10,996 nt of DNA from Hyphomicrobiales bacterium. Its GTDB lineage: Bacteria; Pseudomonadota; Alphaproteobacteria; Rhizobiales; Aestuariivirgaceae. The position numbers were made by a program, and so were the translations under genes. Of the stretch, positions 6,610 through 10,996 are shown piece after piece. The DNA lies in NCBI GenBank assembly GCA_027051995.1, contig JALUFY010000243.1, positions 1-10,996 of the forward strand. The letters are read 5' to 3'. The notes below the pieces were generated by a model, which saw nothing but the letters and a program-made list of their open reading frames with translations, did no database searches and had not been told where the DNA came from. The stretch's first letter is position 1; every line of letters starts with the position of its first letter.

Positions 6610-7959
6610 TCAGGAGAACATGTCGCGGTAAAGGCCCTTGCCCCACTCGATGTTGGCCTTGCCGAGCTGCTTCGAGCGTTTTTCGATCAGCTTGACATCG
6701 GTGAAGCCCCAGCCCTTGCCCTTGGTGAACTTGTATTTGGCGTCCACCATGATGGACTGCTTGCCCTCGCCATCGACCATGGAATAGCAGATGGTGTTGG
6801 GGCTCTCCCAGGGCACATCCTTGCCCTGGGCGCGGGCGGCGATCATCTTCGAGACGATGTGCGCCTCGGTATTGGCCGTGTTGCCCGACTTGGAGAAGGG
6901 CATGGGCCGCGCATCGCCCGCGATATAGGTGTGATCGTCTCCCGGCACGGTATACTTGAAGTTGTCGATCTTGCCTTCCATCTGCGGGCTCTTGGGATCG
7001 GCCAGGCCCAGATCCTGAATGATGCGGGCGGCGCGCACGCGCGGATAGAGCGCCGCGTCGGCGAATTCCACCTCGCCGAACTCGGTGACAACCTTCTTCT
7101 TGTCCACGTCCACGCCGGTGATGTTGACCGCCGTGCGGTATTCCAGATGATCCTTGTGCAGCTCCTTGAAGGCGGCCAGGAAGCCATCGGCCTTGATGGT
7201 CGGCTTTTCGTTGGGATCGAGCAGCACCACCTTGCCCTTGATGCCCTCGCGCTTGAAGTAGGAGGCGATGAGGCAGGCGCGCTCGTATGGGCCGGGCAGG
7301 CAGCGGTAGTTGCCGGTGGGCACGTTGAGCAGGAAGACGCCTTCCTCGAAATCGTCCAGCTTGGCCTTGATGGACAGATGCTCCGAACCGGGCTTGAAGC
7401 CGGCCGGATAGCTCTGCGCCACGCGGATGGCCTCCGCCGGATCCTTCACGCCCAGTGAGGCGTAATTGTAATCGATGCCGGGCGAGAGCACGATATAGTC
7501 GTAATCGATGTAGCCCGCCGTGGTGAAGGCGCGGCGCTTCTCGCGGTCGAGCTGCACCAGCATGCCCTGCAACCAGGTGTAGCCATTGTTCTTCGCCGCG
7601 TCGGTATAGGAGTGCAGCAGCAGATCGAGATCGACGACATCCCCCAGCCACAGGTTGGACAGCGGGCAGGAGAAGAACGTCGAATTCGGCTCGATCATCA
7701 CCACGTCGAACTTCGGATTGTTCTTCTTGAGGTATTTCGACATGGTCAGGCCCGACCAGCCGCCGCCGACGACGATGACCCGCTGTCCGGACGGTTTCGG
7801 CAGATCGGCGGCGCGGCTCAGCGGCCCGGCCACGGCCGCCAGCGCCGGCGTGGCGCCCGCCGCAACCGTCAGGCCCGCGCCGGCCCCGGCGCTGGCCAGC
7901 GCCGCGCCCTTCAGGAAATCACGCCGGCCCAGGCCGGTCTTGCCAGTGTTTTTCGTCAT
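6610..7959 (-). CDS. FCSD-type flavoprotein, first copy (FccB/SoxF-like sulfide dehydrogenase flavin subunit)
   Basis: This is the first gene of the operon: 449 residues with an excellent ribosome site (GAGGAGGG, 8 bases before ATG). A classical Tat signal GLGRRDFLK starts at residue 9, and cleavage is likely after ALA at 39-41. FAD motifs are VVGGGWSG at 63-70 and YIAGDARPMPF at 345-355. The three diagnostic cysteines of flavocytochrome c sulfide dehydrogenase are present: C98 in FFSCPLSNLW for covalent FAD, and C220 (YRCLPGPYERA) with C391 (TICYSMV) for the redox disulfide, with spacings of 122 and 171. A fourth cysteine, C229, is shared with the second copy. The C-terminal block with LGKANIEWGKG is also shared. 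The family passes two electrons from sulfide through flavin to a cytochrome c subunit, but no such subunit is encoded nearby and the next gene is a Rieske protein. Sulfide as substrate is an inference. Another reduced-sulfur donor is possible. Confidence 0.9.
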   Translation of the reverse strand: MTKNTGKTGLGRRDFLKGAALASAGAGAGLTVAAGATPALAAVAGPLSRAADLPKPSGQRVIVVGGGWSGLTMSKYLKKNNPKFDVVMIEPNSTFFSCPLSNLWLGDVVDLDLLLHSYTDAAKNNGYTWLQGMLVQLDREKRRAFTTAGYIDYDYIVLSPGIDYNYASLGVKDPAEAIRVAQSYPAGFKPGSEHLSIKAKLDDFEEGVFLLNVPTGNYRCLPGPYERACLIASYFKREGIKGKVVLLDPNEKPTIKADGFLAAFKELHKDHLEYRTAVNITGVDVDKKKVVTEFGEVEFADAALYPRVRAARIIQDLGLADPKSPQMEGKIDNFKYTVPGDDHTYIAGDARPMPFSKSGNTANTEAHIVSKMIAARAQGKDVPWESPNTICYSMVDGEGKQSIMVDAKYKFTKGKGWGFTDVKLIEKRSKQLGKANIEWGKGLYRDMFS

Positions 7960-8053
7960 GCTTCGTTCCCTCCTCTAAGACGTAACATGGAAACATCCTT
8001 TCGGGGACATTCCCGCCCTCCGGACGCGCCGCGCTGTCATGGACGCGCTGAGA

Positions 8054-8068
8054 GTGATTGCCGATCAC
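8054..8068. promoter_or_regulatory. Inverted repeat GTGAT-N5-ATCAC, possible operator
   Basis: Perfect 5-base arms around a 5-base centre overlap the -10 box and the expected start point of the flavoprotein-operon promoter. That is a normal place for a repressor site. It resembles a CRP/FNR-type site but has the wrong spacing for CRP, so I do not assign a regulator. Confidence 0.35.
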
Positions 8069-8091
8069 ATTCACGCAATGCAATGTGTCAA
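8064..8091 (-). promoter_or_regulatory. Candidate promoter of the flavoprotein-Rieske operon
   Basis: On the minus strand, TTGACA (8091-8086) is a perfect -35 box. After 16 bases, TGTGAT (8069-8064) matches four of six -10 positions. Transcription would start near 8057 and give a leader of about 97 bases before the first flavoprotein start codon. No competing gene lies between. Confidence 0.45.
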
Positions 8092-8120
8092 TATATAGAG
8101 CAATAATGCCAGCCGGTAAC

Positions 8121-8134
8121 AATTGCAAGCAATT
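8121..8134. promoter_or_regulatory. Inverted repeat AATTGC-AA-GCAATT, possible activator site
   Basis: Six-base arms with a 2-base centre lie about 70 bases upstream of the predicted start of the flavoprotein operon, where activators such as LysR-type proteins usually bind. No regulator gene is present in the window to pair with it, so the role is a guess from position. Confidence 0.3.
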
Positions 8135-8343
8135 TTCACTTTTTCGTGCGGCAGTTAGCCAGTAAACACAAGCATATAACAGCGCATTTCCCGTATGGAT
8201 GGATGTATATCAGGCGTTTCTTATATATTATTTCTCTCATATACGAATTTAATACAATATCCCATTCCGCCTTTTCGCCCGGCCCCGGCGTTTCCTCCGG
8301 CCGGACGGAACCGGCGGCGTTTCTTCACCGCCCCTCCGGCCTG

Positions 8344-8372
8344 TTCCCATCGCGGGCGGGGAGGCCTATATT
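8344..8372 (+). promoter_or_regulatory. Candidate uvrB promoter giving a leaderless or near-leaderless mRNA
   Basis: TTCCCA at 8344-8349 matches four of six -35 positions. After exactly 17 bases, TATATT at 8367-8372 matches five of six -10 positions. The start point predicted 6-7 bases after the -10 box falls on or next to the A of the uvrB ATG at 8379. This would explain why the only Shine-Dalgarno-like sequence (GGGGAGG, 8358-8364) is a poor 14 bases from the ATG. No LexA-type GTTC-N7-GTTC box was seen upstream. Confidence 0.4.
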
Positions 8373-8378
8373 GCCCGC

Positions 8379-10694
8379 ATGGGACACAACAGGACAAAGG
8401 GCGGAACGAAGCCGCTGGGGCTGGAAGAGGCCCCTGCGGCCATGCTGCGGCCCGATCCGCTGGCCTCCGCCGAGGCCGGGCGCGAGGCCCTGGCGCGGCT
8501 GCGCCCGCCCATGCCCGCCTTCGAGGGGTTCACGCCCTACCGCCCGAGTCGCCCGGCCAAGGGCGAGGGCGGGCGGCCCTTCCGGCTGGTCTCGGATTTC
8601 GAGCCCAGGGGCGATCAGCCCCGGGCCATCGCCGAGCTGGTGGAGGGTATCGGGAACGGCGAAGTGGATCAGGTGCTGCTCGGCGTCACCGGCTCGGGCA
8701 AGACCTTCACCATGGCCAAGGTGATCGAGGCGGTGCAGCGTCCGGCGCTCATCCTCGCCCCCAACAAGACCCTGGCGGCGCAGCTCTATGGCGAGTTCAA
8801 GAGCTTCTTTCCCGAAAACGCGGTGGAGTATTTCGTCTCCTACTACGACTACTACCAGCCGGAAGCCTACGTGCCGCGCACCGACACCTATATCGAGAAG
8901 GACAGCGCCATCAACGAACAGATCGACCGCATGCGCCATTCGGCCACGCGCGCCCTGCTGGAGCGTGACGACGTCATCGTCGTGGCCTCCGTCTCCTGCA
9001 TCTACGGCATCGGCGACGTGGAGACCTACGCCGCCATGTCACTGCCGCTGAAGGCCGGGCAGGAGATCGCCCAGAAGCGGATCATGGACGATCTGGTGAA
9101 GCTGCATTATCAGCGCAACGACGGCAATTTCATGCGCGGCGCCTTCCGCGTGCGCGGCGATGTCATCGAGGTCTGGCCCTCGCATCTGGAAGACCGCGCC
9201 TGGCGCATCTCCATGTTCGGCGACGAGGTGGAGGAGATCACCGAATTCGATCCGCTGACCGGCAGGCGCGCGGCGCAACTGGAGGAGGCGCGCATCTACG
9301 CCAACTCCCATTACGTGACGCCCAAGCCGACGCTGGAGCAGGCGGTCACCCGCATCAAGGAGGAGCTGCGCCAGCGGCTGGAGCAGTTTCACGCCGCCGG
9401 GCGCATTCTGGAGGCCCAGAGGCTGGAGCAGCGCACTCTCTTTGACATCGAGATGATGCTGGCCACCGGCTCGTGCCCGGGCATCGAGAACTATTCGCGC
9501 TATCTGACGGGCCGCAAGCCGGGCGAGCCGCCGCCGACGCTGTTCGAATATCTGCCGGACAACGCCCTTCTCTTCGCCGACGAGAGCCATGTCTCGGTGC
9601 CGCAGATCGGCGGCATGTTCAAGGGCGACTTCAACCGCAAGGCGACGCTGGCGGAGTTCGGCTTCCGCCTGCCCTCCTGCGTGGACAACCGTCCGCTGCG
9701 CTTCGAGGAATGGGACGCCATGCGCCCGCAGTCCATCTTTGTTTCGGCCACCCCCGGCCCCTGGGAGCTGGAGCGCACCGGCGGGGTCTTCGCCGAACAG
9801 GTGATCCGCCCCACCGGACTGGTCGATCCGGAAATCATTGTGCGCCCCTGCGCCAGCCAGGTGGACGATCTCATCGCCGAATGCCGCGATGTGGCGGCCC
9901 GCGGCCAGCGCGCCCTGGTCACCGTGCTGACCAAGAAGATGGCCGAGGATCTGACCGAATACATGCACGAGCAGGGGCTGCGCGTGCGCTATATGCATTC
10001 GGACATCGACACCATCGAGCGCATCGAGATCATCCGCGATCTGCGTCTGGGAGCCTTCGATATTCTGGTGGGCATCAACCTGCTGCGCGAGGGGCTGGAT
10101 ATCCCCGAATGCGCCCTGGTGGCCATTCTCGACGCCGACAAGGAGGGCTTCCTGCGCTCCGAAACCTCGCTCATTCAGACCTTCGGCCGCGCCGCGCGCA
10201 ACGTCGAGGGGCGCGTCATCTGCTACGCCGACCGCATGACCGGCTCGCTGGAGCGCGCCATCGGCGAGACGAAGCGGCGGCGCGAAAAGCAGCTGGCGTG
10301 GAACGCCGAACACGGCATCACGCCGGAAACCGTCAGGAAGAACATCGGCGACATCATCGGCAGCCCCTGGGAGGCCGACCGGGTGACGGTGGACGCCGGC
10401 CCGGCGGGCGAGGACGGCGCGCTTGTGGGCCACAACATCGAGCAGGTCATCGCCTGTCTGGAAAAACGCATGAAGGCCGCCGCCGCCGGTCTGGAATTCG
10501 AGGAGGCCGCCCGCCTGCGCGACGAGGCCAGACGCCTGCGCGAGCAGATGATGGCCGCCATGGACGGCCCGGTGTCCAGATCCGCCCTGCAAGCCCCCGA
10601 AACAACCTGGCCCGGCGCCCCCGGCGGCGCAAAAAGAACAGGCAAAAAGGGCAAAAGCGCCAAAAAGGCCGCCTCCCGGAGGCGGTCCGGATGA
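8379..10694 (+). CDS. uvrB: UvrABC excision repair system subunit B (excinuclease helicase)
   Basis: UvrB is the damage-verifying helicase-like subunit of nucleotide excision repair. It is loaded by UvrA and recruits UvrC. The 771-residue protein has Walker A GVTGSGKT at 102-109, the beta-hairpin that clamps DNA ([12 protein letters not shown], 155-166), the DESH Walker B at 401-404, motif [11 protein letters not shown] at 600-608, and a C-terminal UVR domain for UvrA/UvrC contact at about 687-722. Bacterial UvrB proteins are usually near 670 residues. The excess here is a lead of about 65 residues before the first helicase segment ([14 protein letters not shown]) and a tail of about 45 residues rich in Lys, Arg, Ala and Gly ([10 protein letters not shown]). 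Both are likely flexible, and similar additions are common in alphaproteobacteria. The gene stands alone between an unrelated divergent operon and a tRNA. Its start is the first in-frame ATG and is supported by the adjacent promoter candidate. Confidence 0.98.
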   Translation: MGHNRTKGGTKPLGLEEAPAAMLRPDPLASAEAGREALARLRPPMPAFEGFTPYRPSRPAKGEGGRPFRLVSDFEPRGDQPRAIAELVEGIGNGEVDQVLLGVTGSGKTFTMAKVIEAVQRPALILAPNKTLAAQLYGEFKSFFPENAVEYFVSYYDYYQPEAYVPRTDTYIEKDSAINEQIDRMRHSATRALLERDDVIVVASVSCIYGIGDVETYAAMSLPLKAGQEIAQKRIMDDLVKLHYQRNDGNFMRGAFRVRGDVIEVWPSHLEDRAWRISMFGDEVEEITEFDPLTGRRAAQLEEARIYANSHYVTPKPTLEQAVTRIKEELRQRLEQFHAAGRILEAQRLEQRTLFDIEMMLATGSCPGIENYSRYLTGRKPGEPPPTLFEYLPDNALLFADESHVSVPQIGGMFKGDFNRKATLAEFGFRLPSCVDNRPLRFEEWDAMRPQSIFVSATPGPWELERTGGVFAEQVIRPTGLVDPEIIVRPCASQVDDLIAECRDVAARGQRALVTVLTKKMAEDLTEYMHEQGLRVRYMHSDIDTIERIEIIRDLRLGAFDILVGINLLREGLDIPECALVAILDADKEGFLRSETSLIQTFGRAARNVEGRVICYADRMTGSLERAIGETKRRREKQLAWNAEHGITPETVRKNIGDIIGSPWEADRVTVDAGPAGEDGALVGHNIEQVIACLEKRMKAAAAGLEFEEAARLRDEARRLREQMMAAMDGPVSRSALQAPETTWPGAPGGAKRTGKKGKSAKKAASRRRSG

Positions 10695-10703
10695 TTTCCG
10701 GAC
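10669..10703 (+). terminator. Possible hairpin terminator at the end of uvrB
   Basis: Two adjoining inverted repeats span the uvrB stop codon: CCGCCTCC/GGAGGCGG (10669-10685, one-base centre) and GTCCGGA/TCCGGAC (10685-10703, loop TGATT holding the stop codon). A short T-run occurs only about 12 bases later, so classical Rho-independent termination is doubtful. The two stems share base 10685. Confidence 0.35.
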
Positions 10704-10891
10704 TTGAAGCGAAATTTTCCCGGCCGCGCCTCCCGCCGCTGAAACTGGCGGAGCCTGTCTGGCGCGCGCATCCGGCTCATGCCTGAATACATGAGAAAGG
10801 TGCAAAGCAAAGCATCGCCGTTGGCCGCCAAGGCCATGATGCAACCCGCCAAGCGCCTTGCACGATATGCTGAATCCATGAAAAGGCAGGA

Positions 10892-10978
<87 letters not shown>

Positions 10979-10996
10979 ACTTGATGAGGCCGTGTT

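Larger units (their letters stand above)
7960..8378. other. AT-rich divergent intergenic region
   Basis: No gene is supported in these 419 bases. Roughly 8080-8270 is much richer in A and T than the surrounding coding DNA. The part nearest the flavoprotein operon holds a promoter candidate and two small inverted repeats, listed separately. The part nearest uvrB holds a promoter abutting the start codon, also listed. A TACAAT hexamer at 8253-8258 could be a further -10 box toward uvrB, but no convincing -35 box accompanies it. A 10-base palindrome, TCCGGCCGGA, lies at 8296-8305. Confidence 0.6.

Noticed and set aside
3379..7458. Plus-strand open frame of 1359 codons
   Set aside because: It is read out of frame with the VpsF-like gene and antisense to the flavoprotein and Rieske genes. 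Composition is low-complexity Arg/Gly/Ala/His typical of GC-rich shadow frames, and no family motif is visible.
8054..8068. Canonical CRP or FNR site
   Set aside because: The TGA/TCA half-sites are 7 bases apart, not 6 as for CRP, and the flanks do not fit TTGAT-N4-ATCAA for FNR. It is kept only as an unassigned operator candidate.
9039..10844. Minus-strand open frame of 601 codons opposite uvrB
   Set aside because: Shadow of the uvrB codon pattern; no recognisable domain.

Overview
The window looks like a chromosomal segment of a GC-rich alphaproteobacterium. The lineage is an inference: coding sequence is strongly GC-rich, the UvrB carries a long N-terminal lead and a Lys/Arg-rich tail of the kind common in that class, and four of the eight proteins start with twin-arginine (Tat) export signals. 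No rRNA, CRISPR array, integrase or transposase is visible.

Layout from left to right. (1) Positions 1-535, minus strand: the 5' part of a TadE/TadG-like Flp-pilus protein with the start of a von Willebrand factor A domain, cut by the window edge. (2) Positions 790-4351, plus strand: three genes joined by two 4-base ATGA overlaps, namely a Tat-exported GH10 glycoside hydrolase, a membrane acyltransferase-3 protein and a VpsF/Wzy-like polytopic polysaccharide protein. Together they look like a polymerise-decorate-trim module for a secreted polysaccharide. (3) Positions 4336-7959, minus strand: a three-gene operon transcribed as FCSD-type flavoprotein, then Rieske 2Fe-2S protein, then a second FCSD-type flavoprotein. 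All three carry Tat signals, so they should work in the periplasm. Its last gene overlaps the polysaccharide operon tail to tail by 16 bases. (4) Positions 7960-8378: an unusually AT-rich divergent control region. (5) Positions 8379-10694, plus strand: uvrB. (6) Positions 10892-10978, minus strand: a tRNA-Leu with anticodon CAG and an encoded CCA end.

The most interesting part is the flavoprotein-Rieske-flavoprotein operon. Both flavoproteins keep the three cysteines expected for flavocytochrome c sulfide dehydrogenase: the covalent-FAD site and the redox disulfide. Nothing in the window encodes the usual cytochrome c partner, because no CxxCH motif occurs in any real gene. A non-standard Rieske protein sits where that partner would be expected. 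The inference is a periplasmic sulfide- or sulfur-oxidising system in which a Rieske centre, not a haem, takes electrons from one or both flavoproteins. I know of no characterised system with this exact layout, but I could not search for one.
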